A stretch of DNA of 64,000 nucleotides from Camellia lanceoleosa (GCA_025200525.1 CM045763.1:150914246-150978245), one strand, 5' to 3'. Positions 11,443 through 23,300 are shown, counted from the stretch's first letter. The notes: a model not told the origin generated them from the letters alone. Program-made: numbers and translations.

Positions 11443-12611
11443 GCCCCTGCCGTATCTCCTTTGATTGGATTCAATTCTATGCCAGAGTGGCCAGTCGGCA
11501 AAATCATTCTCCCAGTCAGAGCAGGGAGTGTGACAAAGCAAGTGGAGTTCTGGGTGTTAAAGGTTCCCTCCACCTACAACATTATCTTGGGCAGAACATG
11601 GCTGCACGCCATGCGCTCGGTGGCATCCTCCTACCACCAAGTGATGCGGTTTCCCAATGATACCGGAGTAATTGAAGAAGTATATGGGGACCAGATTATG
11701 TCCAAGCAGATTGTCAAGCGAATGGCAGCCGCGCTGCCAAAGGATATGTTCATTCGGTTGAAGAACCGGAGAGTAATGAACTATTCGCGGATGTTGGCAA
11801 AGCGGCTGATCAAAAAGCAGTGGAGGACTTGGTAGAAGTCAGAATAGATGAGAAGAACCCGGAAAAGTTCTTCTTACTTGGATCGTCGTTGTCCAAAGAC
11901 GAGAGATTGGAAGTCTTGGAATTTCTGACCTCCAACATCGAAGTGTTTGCCTGGACCCCATACGATATGCCAGGCATTGATCCCAACTTCATCTGCCATC
12001 AACTCAATGTCCACCATTCTGCTAGACCGGTCATTCAACGCACGCGCAGATCGGCACTCCACCACGCCGAGATAGTGGCAGAAGAGGTGGGTAACTTGTT
12101 AGAAGCAGGGGCAATCAGAGAGGTCCATTACCCAAGATGGATCTCCAACACCGTCGTAGTGCCAAAGAAGAATGGCAAGTGGCGCGTCTGCGTCGACTAC
12201 AAGACGGTCAACAAAGCGTGCCCAAAGGACAGTTTCCCCCTGCCAAGGATAGATCAATTGGTGGACCTAACAGCAGGGCACAGCAGGCTTAGCTTCCTTG
12301 ACGCATACAAAGGCTACCATCAGATAGCCATGCATGAACCAGATCAGGAAGTAACGTCCTTCACCACTCCAAGAGGACTCTATTGTTACAAGGTCATGCC
12401 CTTTGGCCTAAAGAACGCAGGGGCGACGTTTCAGAGAATGGTTACCAAGATGTTTGAGCCATTGTTAGGCAGAACAATGGAGGCTTACATCGACGACATG
12501 GTGGTCAAAAGCAAGGATGCGGATGACCATCTAAAGGACCTAAATGAGATGTTCCAGATCCTGAAGCAACACAAATCGCATTTAACGCTCCTAAGTGCGC
12601 ATTCGGTGTAG
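11443..12611 (+). pseudogene. T1 protease end and reverse transcriptase (frameshifted)
   Basis: After the stop at 11440 the same frame gives the rest of protease (IGFNSMPEWPVGKIILPV, YNIILGRTWLHAM) to about 11740. A shift then leads to frame 3 (from about 11760), which carries the linker (EKFFLLGSSL) and reverse transcriptase. Visible motifs are WRVCVDYKTVNKACPKDSFPL (about 12180), FLDAYKGYHQI (about 12295), MPFGLKNAGATFQRM (about 12397) and the catalytic YIDDMVVKSK at about 12487. The two catalytic aspartates are intact. The frame ends at TAG 12609-12611 because one base is missing near 12580. The next domain continues in another frame. Confidence 0.8.
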
Positions 12612-13804
12612 GGTCTGGCAAGTTTCTGGGGTTCCTGGTGACCAATCGGGGTATCGAGGCAGATCCCTTCCAAATCAGGGCAATTCAGGAGTTAGAGAGG
12701 CCTAACTCGGAAAGAAGTCAAGATCTCACCGCATGGCGGCGACTTAACAGATTCATCACCGGTCTTCGCAGATTAAGGCCCATTCTTTCATCATTAAAAG
12801 CTAAGTTTGAGTGGGACGAAGAATGCGACGAGCTCGAGAGTTTGAAGGCATACATGTCTTCTCCACCATTACTGGTCACTCCAATACCTGGAGAAGAACT
12901 CTTCCTCTACCTGGCAGTCTCTCAGCACGCAGTAAGTGCGGTGTTGGTTCGGGCAGATGGAATCCAACATCTACCTATCTTCTATGTCAGCAAGACATTG
13001 CTGGGAGCCGAAACAAGGTATTTACCTCTAGAGAAGCTAGCGCTGGCCTTAATGATGGCCTCCAGGAAATTGGCACACTACTTTCACGCCCACACCATTG
13101 TCGTCCTCACAGCCTTTCCCCTAAAAGCTTTGTTTGAGAGGGCAAACTTTTCTGGGCGGATTTTGAAGTGGGCAGTGGAGTTGGGACAATATGATGTGAA
13201 GTTCCAACCCAGAACCGCAGTAAAGGCCCAATCTTTGGCAGACTTTGTCGCAGAGTTCACTCCTGGAAGCCACCAAGTCTGCCCAATCGATCTGACTGAC
13301 ACAACCAAACTAGGGATGGAGATTGACGCCGGAATAGCGCAACCCCTAGTACAGGCTACTCAGTCAGAACCCAAGGCAGACCAGAGTAGAGAGGGCGAGG
13401 AGGAAGCCAACCTTACTACACCAAGTCAAAATTCACTAGCGACTAATGACTTGGGCCCATCAGAAGACAAGGGGCAGACTGCAATTATGGACTCTGAAGA
13501 AGACACTAGCATGGAAGACCCCAAGGCATCGTCCGACCCCTCCACTTGTTGGAAGTTGTTCGTTGGGGAGATGTGGAAGCTCTTTGTGGATGGGGCATCC
13601 AACCGACATGGAGCAGGACTTGGCATAGTCCTCATCTCCGCAACGCCTAGTAGTGAACAAAGCGATCAACCTTGGCTTCCCAAGATCAAACAATTAAGCG
13701 AGTACGGCGCTTCTTGCAGACTCAAGTCGGCCTACATGAAGGCCAATCAACTCATGGTCTCTGATGACTCACAGTTGGTGGTGAATCAAATTTCGCGACT
13801 CTGA
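12612..13804 (+). pseudogene. T1 RT thumb, RNase H and second (archaeal-type) RNase H
   Basis: The frame resumes with FLVTNRGIEADPFQIRAI (RT end), then an RNase H of the retroelement type: LFLYLAVSQHAVSAVLVR, FYVSKTLLGAETRYLPLEKLALALM and SGRILKWAVELGQYDV (about 12890-13200). A charged linker (13320-13540) leads to the second RNase H, WKLFVDGASNRHGAGLGIVL (about 13573), typical of Tat elements. Past about 13635 two small frame losses blur its middle: comparison with T2 shows missing bases near 13640 and 13725. The SDSQLVV-like motif survives as DDSQLVV near 13762. The frame stops at 13802-13804 near another lost base. Confidence 0.75.
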
Positions 13805-13865
13805 AGCAAAGGCGACAGAATGGCTAAGTACCAAGAGCTAGTCGAACCGAGATCAAGAAGTTCAA

Positions 13866-15260
13866 GTGGTGAGGATAGAACAGATTGGGGAGGAGAATAG
13901 TAGAGCAGATTTAACTAGCGTGCTTCAATCGGCAGATACCTCCATCCCACATCCTCTATTGATCGACTATCTGCCTGCACCAAGTATTGAAGACCCGTGT
14001 CAAGAGGTATGTGCGGAGCTAGGTCCTTCTTGGATGGATCCCATCATACTGTTCCTGAAAGACGACACTCTACCAGAAGATAAGAAAGAAGCTAACAGAA
14101 TAAGAGCCAAGTCGCAACGATTTTGGCTCTCTCCATCCTTGGCATTATACAAGAAGTCATTCTCAGGACCTTACTTAAAATGTGTCCACCCCAGCAAGGT
14201 AGAAGCATTCTTGTTTGAAATACACGAAGGGGTTTGTGGCAGCCATCAAGGAGGAAGATCATTGGCATACCGAGCTATTTCACAAGGGTATTGGTGGCCA
14301 TACATGCAAGCGGATTCGGAGAAGTATGTCAAAAAATGCGAAAAGTGTCAGAAGTTTGCACATCAAATACATCAACTTGCCAGAGAACTCCTACCTCTCA
14401 CTAGCCCATGGCCTTTCGCAATGTGGGGCTTAGACATAGTGGGACCACTCCCAACAAAGACCAGCAACAGAAGTTCTTTCTTGCGACAATGACTACTTCA
14501 CAAAGTGGGTAGAAGCGAAGCCTTGGCGTCAATCAAGGAAAAAGATGTGAAGAAGTTTGTCCGCGTAACATCATTACTCACTTTGGCATACCAAAAGCAC
14601 CGATTTCGCATAACCAAGACTCAGTTTGATGGCAGAATTTTCAGAAGCTTTTGTGAAGAGTACAAGATAGAATTCTACAACCCCACACCGGCATATCCCC
14701 AAGAAAATGGTCAGGCAGAGGCGTCAAACAAGGTAGTCTTGGACGGATTGAAGAAAAGGATGGAAAAAGCCAAAGGCAAGTGGGCAGAAGAGCTCCCGCA
14801 CGTTTTATGGGCATATCGCACCACACCACGACGGGCAACAGGAGAAACTCGGTTCTCCTTAGGCTATGGCATGGAAGCAGTCATCTCATTAGAAGTCGGA
14901 CTCCCACAATCCGAGCGAAAATTTTGATCCGCACCTAAACGAATGGTTATAGCATCGAACTTGACCTTGTGGAAGAAAGAAGAGACAGAGCATTGGTTCA
15001 CATCGCCTCCTACCAACAAGAACTATCTAGGAAGTATAACAAAAGTACATCCTGCATAATTCAAGATCGGCGATTGGGCTTTCGCAAGGTGATGGGAAAC
15101 ACATTGGTCCTGTGGAGATGGCAAGTTAGGGCCTAATTGGGAAGGTCCTTACAAAGTGGTCGGATTAGCAGGCAAAGGGGCATACCACTTGGAAGATGAG
15201 GACGGCAAAGCAATTCCTAGGCCATGGAACACTGCCAATCTCAAGTTATTTTACTTTTAG
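13866..15260 (+). pseudogene. T1 integrase (broken)
   Basis: The first frame (13866-14492) holds the end of the second RNase H, the linker and the zinc-binding H2C2 part of integrase (HEGVCGSHQGG, then CEKCQKFAHQ at about 14338). The start of the catalytic core (MWGLDIVGPLP, first Asp) is also there. A frameshift near 14488 leads to 14505-14927. In that segment the second catalytic Asp region is altered: FRITKTQFDG stands where T2 has LIFDNSTQFDG. The Glu motif GQAEASNK is intact. From 14928 to 15260 the C-terminal domain (matching T2 SPWNTANFKLFYF) is split by several shifts. The enzyme would be dead. Confidence 0.75.
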
Positions 15261-15439
15261 CTTTTTTCTAAGTATGTGTAATTTTCTACTTCTTCAATAA
15301 AACAAGTCTATTCTTCTTCAGTATATTTGTTTTCCGTAGAAAGTAACTCTTGTAAGTTAGTAGCATTGTAAACATAGTTGGCCGGATTAAACCAACTATA
15401 ACCCCTCCTAAGCCCAGGATACGGATCCAGGCTGTAGGA

Positions 15440-16080
15440 CGTTTGGTCGGAATAACCAAACACTTTGTACTCTTCAGCCGAAGTAAGTGTATGGCTGAAG
15501 AGTGGTTGGCTGGATTAAACCAACTCTTGGTACTCTTCAGCCGAAGTAAGTTATATCACAAGAGTGGTTGGTCGATAAAACCAACTCTTTGTACTCTTCA
15601 AATTAAGTATGAATGGTCAAGAGTGGTTGGTCGATTAAACCAACTCTTGGTACTCTTCACCAAGTAAGTTATATCGGTCAAGAGTGGTTGGTCGATAAAA
15701 CCAACTCTTTGTACTCTTCACCAAGTATGTGAATGGTCAAGAGTGGTTAATTTGGATTAAACCAACTCTTGGTACTCTTCACCAAGTAAGTTATATCGGT
15801 CAAGAGTGGTTGGTCGGATAAAACCAACTCTTTGTACTCTTCAAATTAAGTATGTGAATGGTCAAGAGTGGTTGGTCGATTAAACCAACTCTTGGTACTC
15901 TTCACCAAGTAAGTTATATCGGTGAAGAGTGGTTGGTGGGTAAAACCAACTTCGTACTCTTCAAATTAAGGTGTGAATGGTCAAGAGTGGTTGGTGGATT
16001 AAACCAACACTTGGTACTCTTCATTAAGTAAATTATATCTACCAAGAGTGGTTGGCTAGTAAGTTATATAGCTAACCGAG
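15440..16080 (+). repeat. T1 tandem array after pol, unit about 61 bp
   Basis: About ten units with period 59-62 bp. Each contains AAGAGTGGTTGG, a TTAAACCAACTCTT block and a TACTCTTCA block. The first two blocks are inverted complements, so each unit could fold as a hairpin. Early units read CTTCAGCCGAAGTAAG and GGCTGAAGAG; later units lack the CAG or CTG part. The T2 array (31815-32420) shares the core, so the unit is older than either insertion. Such arrays near the 3' end are known in Tat elements. Confidence 0.8.
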
Positions 16081-16254
16081 ATCAGCTTGTACAAAATAGT
16101 TCGATAGAAAATTCATACAGATGCAAGCATACATACACAAAACCGAAATAAGAGTCGATTTATTTTTTCATTGAAGTCAAAGCCAAGTACAAGAAGTAGG
16201 GCCGAGTCTTGCTACAAGTTCGGACAAAAGAAAAAGAAGAAAGAACAAGTTCAA

Positions 16255-16558
16255 TCAAAAGAGATCATCTATCTCAGCATCCAGATCGGCCCCAAGGTCA
16301 GCACGTACTTTGGTATCTGCAGTTAGAGCAGCCTCGGTTGGGAGTTCGGGCGCCGCATTTTCAATCGTGGGCTCCAACCGAGCTGATTGATCGCCAGCTT
16401 GCTCCTCCTGAATGACCGGAGTCTCGTTTGTCTCCTCCTCTTCGTTATCATCATCATCAGAGGAACCGAGAAATTGTTTCTGGAGATCATCAGCATAATC
16501 TTGCAGTGAGGCCGGAATAAAGTGCTCAGGAGCGTTGTAGATGGAATTAAGGGGCAAT
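16255..16558 (-). pseudogene. T1 antisense ORF, C-terminal remnant
   Basis: The minus-strand frame continues from the 3' LTR into T1 and ends at 16255. The LTR part is not original coding sequence. The element-specific part has an EHFIPASLQDYADDL motif followed by an acidic stretch (DDDDNEEEE) and ends AEIDDLF. The motif corresponds to PHFIPSYMTDYV of the T2 antisense gene (32870-32900). A deletion of roughly 2-3 kb relative to T2 joined this tail almost directly to the polypurine tract. The N-terminal domain seen in T2 is therefore missing and only about 90-100 residues of the original remain. Confidence 0.65.
16544..16558 (+). other. Polypurine tract of T1
   Basis: The GGAATTAAGGGGCAAT region lies immediately before the 3' LTR TG. 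T2 has the same tract at 35734-35749. It would prime plus-strand DNA synthesis. Confidence 0.7.
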
Positions 16559-17340
16559 TGAGAGGGCAATTTATACGCAAATTGGGCCGAGCTGGGTATT
16601 GGGCCGTTATGGGCCATAGTAAAAGAGGCCGAATAGAATGGCCCTATGAGTTACTTCGGTTTAGAGAGATAGCCTTGAAGTTACTCCGGTTTGGAGACCG
16701 TAATAGTCAGTTCGGTCCACCAAGGTCTTGATTTTACTTCGGTTGGTAAAGCGTTGTTGGTCGTTCGGTCTTCCTTGAGTAAGACTGGTCGTGCATTGAC
16801 ACCGGTTTGTCCGTGTTAGTCCGGTTTGGGCACGCTGTAGTTCGGCTCGATTCTCTTATGGTTAGTTCGGTCGTAGCATGGGAAAGCCGAGGTAAGAGAT
16901 AGGAAGGTAATGGTCGAACTATAGGTTACTCCGGTTGTATAGGAGTTCGGCCATAGTAGAACCATCTCGCTTGGTTTATGCAGTGAGGGGGGTGTTGGAG
17001 GATAAGCATTATCTTCCAGGAGTATGAATCCTAGGAAGACTCTGCGCAAGGAGGAGTAATCCTAGAAGGACTCTACGCATGGAGGAATTAGAGTCCTACT
17101 AGGATTGTGCCATGCGAAACCTATAAAAGCTCACCAATATCACCTTTGCAAAGGTAATGCATCAATAATTCCTGAATACACAGAGCTTTTGCCTTTGTCT
17201 TACTTACTGACTTAGGCATCGGAGAGGTTTCCGGCGCACACCCGCCGGCTAGCTCACGTTTGTATTTTCAGGTGACAAAGCGACGTCGTACGGAGGAATG
17301 CAGACTTGATCAACAGGATTATACGAGAAGGTATATTTCT
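16559..17340 (+). repeat. 3' LTR of T1, last bases missing
   Basis: It matches 8536-9317 closely and then breaks off after GGTATATTTCT. The 18 bases that follow (17341-17358) repeat the LTR's own AGCTCACGTTTGTATTTT from 17253. This points to a copying or repair event at the junction. Confidence 0.85.
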
Positions 17341-17358
17341 AGCTCACGTTTGTATTTT

Positions 17359-17442
17359 AGATGCTAAAGCATAAATACTTACAGTGTACTTGTAAGTATT
17401 TATGCTTAATGCAACACTGTAAGTATTTATGCTTTAGCATCT
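17359..17442. other. Perfect 28 bp inverted repeat with a third partial copy in the loop
   Basis: The arms at 17359-17386 and 17415-17442 are exact reverse complements over 28 bases (AGATGCTAAAGCATAAATAC and on). The 28-base loop holds another partial copy of the second arm (TGTAAGTATTTATGCTTA). The outer arm matches the LTR family at 24159-28641 (near 24838-24860), so the hairpin grew from LTR sequence. Confidence 0.85.
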
Positions 17443-18124
17443 TGCATGAGTGTGAGTGTTAACATGACAGCATGCTTACCATGAGGCTATTTGTTTAAGT
17501 GATATAACTGCCTGAATGCCTGTGGGTGAAGGTTGGATTACTTGAATTGGAACAATTCATCGAAATGCGAGTTTTAAGCCCACTTGAGAGTGGCAAAATC
17601 ATGTTGTTTTCTAAGCCCACTTGAGGGTGACAAAATCCACGTCTTAGCCTACTTGCGAGTAGCACCTTCAAACTATTTTCAAACAAACATGAGATGTTTT
17701 GTTCCAACTTAGGCAATCTAGTTTATACTTGTATGTTGTGCGCATCACATAGTAATGATAGATTAATAAACCGGAATAAGAGCGCATATGTTTTCAAAAA
17801 CAAAATATCATGCTTAGTAAAGGCCGATCCTTTGATCGGGCGAGCGGGGGTGCTTATTGCATGACGTTCCCCTCTCGTACCCAAGATCTCGAGCCGAGGC
17901 AACTTTGGTGATGACGGACGCGTGGCCTTAGGCATGAGTTAGGGTTTCCTAAATTTCTCCCAAAATAAAATATTTAGGTGGCGACTCTGTATCTAGCAAA
18001 GCAGTCCATGTTTGGCACTTCTTTATAAAAATCAGTTTTCCAAAACGATTTGCCGGATTTGGACTCTTTGGTGATTTATCGGTCTTGCATTGCACTTTGC
18101 GAGATTAGATTCAGAATCATGACA
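17359..18124 (+). repeat. Partial LTR, plus strand, same family as 24159-28641
   Basis: This stretch is an inverted copy of about 24159-24860. Matching landmarks are the GAATGCCTGTGG block, the 'cccacttgag' blocks near 17580-17640, the GGCCGATCCTTTGATCGGG block (17821) and the TTAGGGTTTCCTAAATT, GGCGACTCTGTA and TTTGGACTCTTTGGTGATTT blocks. It ends at GATTCAGAATCATGACA (18124), as the other copy ends in GTGACA. Only the 3' part of the LTR is present. Both copies continue inward with GAGTCCGAACT. Confidence 0.75.
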
Positions 18125-18651
18125 TTGAGTCCGAACTGTAGTAGCTAATGAACAAAACGGATTTTCTTGCCACTTCGTGCGCGAAGCCGGGACATTCGGG
18201 CACGTCTACACATACACATTGCCGTTGTGCCAATCGGCTCACCGCTGACAGCTTTTCCTCACCGCCACCGTTGGTTTCTCTTTCCCTTGCTGCTGATCGT
18301 TAGCCTCTTCTTTCCTCACCGCCGCTGCTGTGCCGATCGGCTCACCACCACCACTGTTAGTCTCTCTCTCTCTCTCTCTATTTAATATTTTCTTTCTCTG
18401 ATGTCTAATATCTGTCTTTGCTTGTTTGATTGAAATCGAATATGGACTTCTTGAGAGATTCTTTATTTGTAGGTTGAGTTCTTCAATTTTATGATCTGGG
18501 TTTTCTTTGTCGATCCTATTCTTCTTGATTGCGCTTCCTTTTGATTTTCGATGTTTTTTCAATCAAATTTGTGCATTTTGGCCGTTGAGTTATTGAGTGA
18601 TTTCTTGTGCCTATGATTGGATTTTTACATTCTCTATTAAATTCTTTGTAG
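18125..18651 (+). other. Upstream region and 5' UTR intron of the cyclin fragment
   Basis: It holds CT-rich and CCGCC-rich stretches, a CT microsatellite at about 18361-18380, and a probable 5' UTR intron ending CTTTGTAG at 18651, just before the cyclin ATG. A leader intron fits the gene's plant origin. No clear TATA box was identified. Confidence 0.45.
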
Positions 18652-20177
18652 ACATTCAAAATGGTTGGATTAGATAAGAATCATCCAGCTGTAATTAGGC
18701 CTGCAGATATTCAAGGTAATTTGAAATTTGAACCGTGTATGAGTTTGTTTCCCCTGTTGGATATGTATTGAGACGAATTATTTGGTTTATAATAATACCC
18801 ATTGATTTAAGGGTTTAAACCCTAATTTTAACAACATTGGGAATTTTTTCTGATCTATTATAGGGGGATTACATCTGAGAGTTCAAAAGTTAGCAGCAGG
18901 AATGGGGCACTACCAGAGAGCGTTGAGTACGATTAATCGGAACATAGTTGGAGCTTATCCTTACCCTTGTGCAGTGAACAAGAAGCAAGCCTTGTCTGAG
19001 TAATTTCTTAAACCCTTTACTTTGATGGTTTCAAACAATTTCTTTGATAGTCCATCAAGAGTCTTCTTTCTGAGCACCCATTTTGATCTCCTTCATTCAA
19101 ATCTTTAATATTCAGAAACCATGGACTATCTAATAAGAACCACTCGCCTATCCCGCCTATTCCGGCACGTCCAATCATTTCCCATTCCGATTGAATCATG
19201 AGATTGTAGCATCATAGATGTGGATGACTACAAGGTTGCTGGTGACTCCCCTGTCCTAATGTTTGTGCAGCACACTGAGGCAATGTTGGAGGAAATAGTT
19301 CGGATGGTAATTATATTCTTTTTGCGATAAAGATTGTGTTAATTTCTCTAGCGGGGGCAATGGACTTATAAAAAAAATTTATATATTTTTTTATTTTTAA
19401 TTTTTGGTAGGAGGTTGAAATGGAAGATACAACTGATGAGCCAGTTGATGACATAGAGAGCAATGATAAGAGGAATCCACTTGCTGTTGTTGAGTATATT
19501 GATGACATATATGCCTACTACAAGAAAGTTGAGGTAGTTTGTAGTTTCCATTATACTTGCTTGAATGTTTCCTTCCAAATTGTTAAACACAATTTTCTCA
19601 TTACTTTGGACTGATGCATCTATTTATCACTGAACTTGATGGATTTGTTGTCTTGGTGCACTAGATCATACTTTGAACGTAGCTAATTTGGTTTCTCACC
19701 AAAGTTGTGGTTTCAATTGTCATTCTTTTAGAGGATCACTTTATATCAGCAACCATTCGGCTAAAACAGTTTTATCATTGAGACACAGATTTGTGAAATG
19801 TAACTTTTTTTTTTAAAAGTTTTTTATTATTTAATCCCACCCCTAGTTTCGTAGGGCTTGTTTGTTTATAAAACTAAGCAATATCTTTTGGATTCTAAAT
19901 GCAGAGTTCTAGCTATGTCTGGCCAAACTATATGGGACAACAATTTGACATTAATGAAAGGATGAGAGGTGTTCTGATGGCTCATTGAGGTATATGAAAT
20001 GATGTATTAGTAAGTGGCTTAATTAATTTCTAGGATATAAACTATAGACAGCCTTGATAACCATGACCGTTTGATCAATAGATGAACAGGTGCACTACAA
20101 GTTCGAACTAATGGATGAGACCTTATATTTGACTGTGAATCTTATTGATAGATTCTTGGCAGTCCAGCCGGTTGGAG
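18652..20177 (+). pseudogene. CYCB2: B2-type cyclin gene fragment, broken
   Basis: Mitotic B-type cyclins activate CDK at G2/M. Seven exon pieces with plant splice signals are visible. Exon 18661-18715 starts MVGLDKNHPAVIRPADIQG. Exon 18864-18999 has RALSTINRNIVGA and YPCAVNKK. A remnant near 19120-19190 has PPIPARPI. Exon 19210-19306 has MFVQHTEAML, exon 19411-19533 has NPLAVVEYIDDIYAYYKK (start of the cyclin box), exon 19905-19989 has YMGQQFDINERMR, and exon 20090-20177 has [20 protein letters not shown]. Defects: a stop inside the PPIPARPI exon, and a five-base loss near 19978 where the family has ILIDWLIE. Everything after FLAVQPV is missing, so most of the cyclin box and the C-terminal fold are lost. 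The retained introns rule out a processed copy. The family call is confident; the gene cannot be functional here. Confidence 0.85.
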
Positions 20178-20330
20178 GTAAATATGACATCAAAACAACC
20201 ATATATTTCCCTAAAAACCTGGGCCTATAAATCACATAGCAACCTCCTTTGTATAAACCTTTGATGAGTCATATGACATGGTTGCTCCTAGTTAGTGTGT
20301 GTGTGTGTGTGTTGTATAAACCATATATTT

Positions 20331-23300
20331 CGAAAAATGCACTTTTTTCACACTTAAGCTTGAAATAGGCCATTGGGGGCCAAAATCGTGTAATAGCCAC
20401 CAGAATGCCGGGGAACACCTCAAACACCTTGGGAGGGACCAATGTAAGTTGTGGAAACTTACGGAACTAACATGAGACTCCCGGTTTGAAAACTAAGTTG
20501 AACAATGTACTTTTCTCATACTTAAGCTTGAAAACAGGCCATCGGGGGCCAAAATCATGTAACAGCCATGAGAATTTCCGGGGAACACCTCAAACACCTC
20601 GAGAGGGACCAATTTAAGTTGTGAAAACTTACAAAACTAGCACGGGACTCTCGGTTTGAAACCTAAGTCCAAAAATACACTTTTTCACACTTAAGCTTGA
20701 AAATAGGCTATCGGAGGCCAAAATTGTGTAACAGCCACGAGACAACCTGGGGAACACCTCAAACACGTCGCGAGGGAGCAATGTAAGTTGTGGAAACTTA
20801 CGAAACAAGCATGGGACTTCCGGTTTGAAAACTAAGTCGAAAAATGTACTTTTTTCACACTTAAGCTTGAAAATAGGACATCGGGGGCCAAAATCGTGCA
20901 ACAGCCATGAGACGGCCTGGGCAACACCTTAAACACCTCTGGAGGGATTAGCGTAAGTTGTGAAAATTTACAGAACAAGCACGGGACTTCGGGTTTGAAA
21001 ACTAAGTCAAAAAAGGCACTTTTTTAACACTTAGGCTTGAAAATAGCCCATCGGGGGCCAAAATTGTGGAACAGCTACGAGATGGCCTGGGGAACACGTC
21101 AAACACCTCAGGAGGGACCAATGTAAGTTTTGAAAACTTATGGAATTAGCACGGGACTCCTAGTTTGAAAACTAAGTCCAAAAATACACTTTTTTACACT
21201 TAAGCTTGAAAATAGGCCATCGGGGGCCAAAATCATGCAACATCCATGAGACGGCCTGGGAAACACCTCAAACACCTTGGGAGGGACCAACATAAATTGT
21301 GAAAATTTACAGAACTAGCACAGGACTTCCGGTTTGATAACTAAGTCGAAAAAGGTACTTTTTTCACACTTAAGCTTGAGAATAGTCTATCGGGGGCTAA
21401 CATCATGCAACAGCCACGAGACGGCCCATGGAACACCTCAAACACCTCAGGAGGGGCCAATGTAAGTTGTAGAAACTCACGAAACTAGCACGGGACTTCC
21501 AGTTTGAAAACTAAGTCGAAAAAGACAATTTTTTCAAACTTAAGCTTGAAAATAGGCCATCGGGGGCCAAAATCATGCAACAACCATGAGACGGTCTAGA
21601 CAACACCTCGGGAGGGACAAACGTAAGTTGTGAAAACTTACAGAATTAGCATGGGACTTCTGGTTTGAAAACTAAGTCAAAAAAGACACTTTTTTCACAC
21701 TTAGGCTTGAAAATAGCCCATCGGGGGGCAAAATCGTGCAACAGCCATGAGACGGCCCAGGGAACACCTAAAACACCTCGAGAGGGACTAATTTAAGTTG
21801 TGGAAACTTACGGAACTAGCACGGGACTCCCGGTTTAAAAACTAAGTCCAAAAATGCACTTTTTCACACTTAAGCTTGAAAATGGGCCATCGGAGGCCAA
21901 AATCGTGTAACAGCTATGAGACGATCTAGGGAACACCTCAAACATGTTAGGAGGGACCAATGTAAGTTGTGGAAACTTACGAAACTAGTACGGGACTCCC
22001 GATTTAAAAACTAAGTCCAAAAATACACTTTTTCACACTTAAGTTTGAAAATAGGCCATCGGAGGCCAAAATCGCACAATAGACACCAGACGGCACGGGT
22101 AACACCTTAAACGCCTCGGGAGGGATCAAAGTAAGTTGTGGAAACTTACGGAACTAGCACGGGACTCCCGGTTCAAAAACTAAGTCCAAAAATGCACTTT
22201 TTCACACTTAAGCTTGAAAAATAGGCCATCGGAGGCCAAAATCGTGCAACAGCTACGAGATGGCCTGAGGAACACCTCAAATACCTCGGGAGGGACCAAT
22301 GTAAGTTGTGAAAACTTATGGAACTAGCACGGGACTCCTGGTTTCAAAACTAAGTCCAAAAATGTACTTTTTCACACTTAAGTTTGAAAAATAGGCCATC
22401 GAAAGCCAAAGTCGTGCAACAACCACGAGACGGCCCAGGTAACACCTTAAACACATTGGGAGGGACCAATGTAAGTTGTGAAAACTTTCAGAATTAGCAC
22501 AGGACTCCCGGTTCGAAAACTAAGTACAAAAATACAGTTTTTCACAGTTAAGCTTGAAAAATAGGTCATCGGAGGCCAAAATTGTGCAACAGCTACCAGA
22601 CGGCCCGAGAAACACCTCTAACACCTCGGGAGGGACCAAAGTAAGTTGTGGAAACTTACGGAACTAGCATAGGACTCCCGGTTTCAAAACTAAGTTCAAA
22701 AATGCACTTTTTCACACTTAAGCTTGAAAAATAGGCCATGGGAGGCCAAAATAGTGCAACAGCCACCAGACGGCCCAGGTAACACCTCAAACACCTCAGG
22801 AGGGACCAAAGTAAGTTGTAGAAACTTACGGAATGCACTTTTTCACACTTAAGCTTGAAAAATTGGCTATTGGAGGCCAAAATCGTGCAACAGCCACGAG
22901 ACGGCCCGAGTAACACCTCAAACACCTCGAGAGGGACCAAAGTAAGTTTTGGAAACTTACAGAACTAGCATGGGACTTCCGGTTTGAAAACCAAGTCCAC
23001 AAATGCACTTTTTCACACTTAAGCTTGAAAATAGGTCTTTGGGGGGCCAAAATCGTGCAACAGCCACAAGACGGCCCGGGAAACACCTTAAACACCTTTG
23101 GAGTGACCAATATGAGTTTTGGAAACTTACGAATTAGCATGGGACTCCCGGTTTGAAAACTAAATCTAAAAATGCATTTTTTCCAACTCTTAAGCTTGAA
23201 AATAGGCCATCGGGGGGCCAAAATCGTTAAACAATCCTAAGAAGGCCCAGGGAACACCTCAATCACCTTAGAAGCAACCGTTGTAACTTGTGTAAACTTA

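Larger units (their letters stand above)
8536..17340 (+). mobile_element. Element T1: Tat-lineage Ty3/gypsy retrotransposon
   Basis: It has two near-identical LTRs (8536-9327 and 16559-17340), a primer site TGGCGCCGTCTGTGGG, gag, protease, reverse transcriptase, RNase H, a second archaeal-type RNase H, integrase, a tandem-repeat array, an antisense frame remnant and a polypurine tract. Dual RNase H, this primer site and the order gag-PR-RT-RH-aRH-INT are typical of the Tat lineage. The LTRs differ by only a handful of bases and small indels over about 780 bp, so insertion is recent. Even so, gag-pol carries many stops and frameshifts. It probably moved with help from other copies, or some breaks are sequence errors. 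The last bases of the 3' LTR (TTCCCGTACA) are missing. Confidence 0.9.

Noticed and set aside
15440..16080. CRISPR-like look of regular repeats
   Set aside because: The units are contiguous and diverge gradually, with no unique spacers. This is a plant retrotransposon and the T2 array shares the core.
18652..20177. A functional cyclin gene
   Set aside because: There is a stop in one exon, a five-base loss at the ILIDWLIE position, and no exons after FLAVQPV.
20629..23221. Minus-strand frames of 90-131 codons in the satellite
   Set aside because: They cross unit borders of a 169-170 bp repeat, which is not a multiple of three, so each unit is read in a new frame. They share only repeat-derived words.
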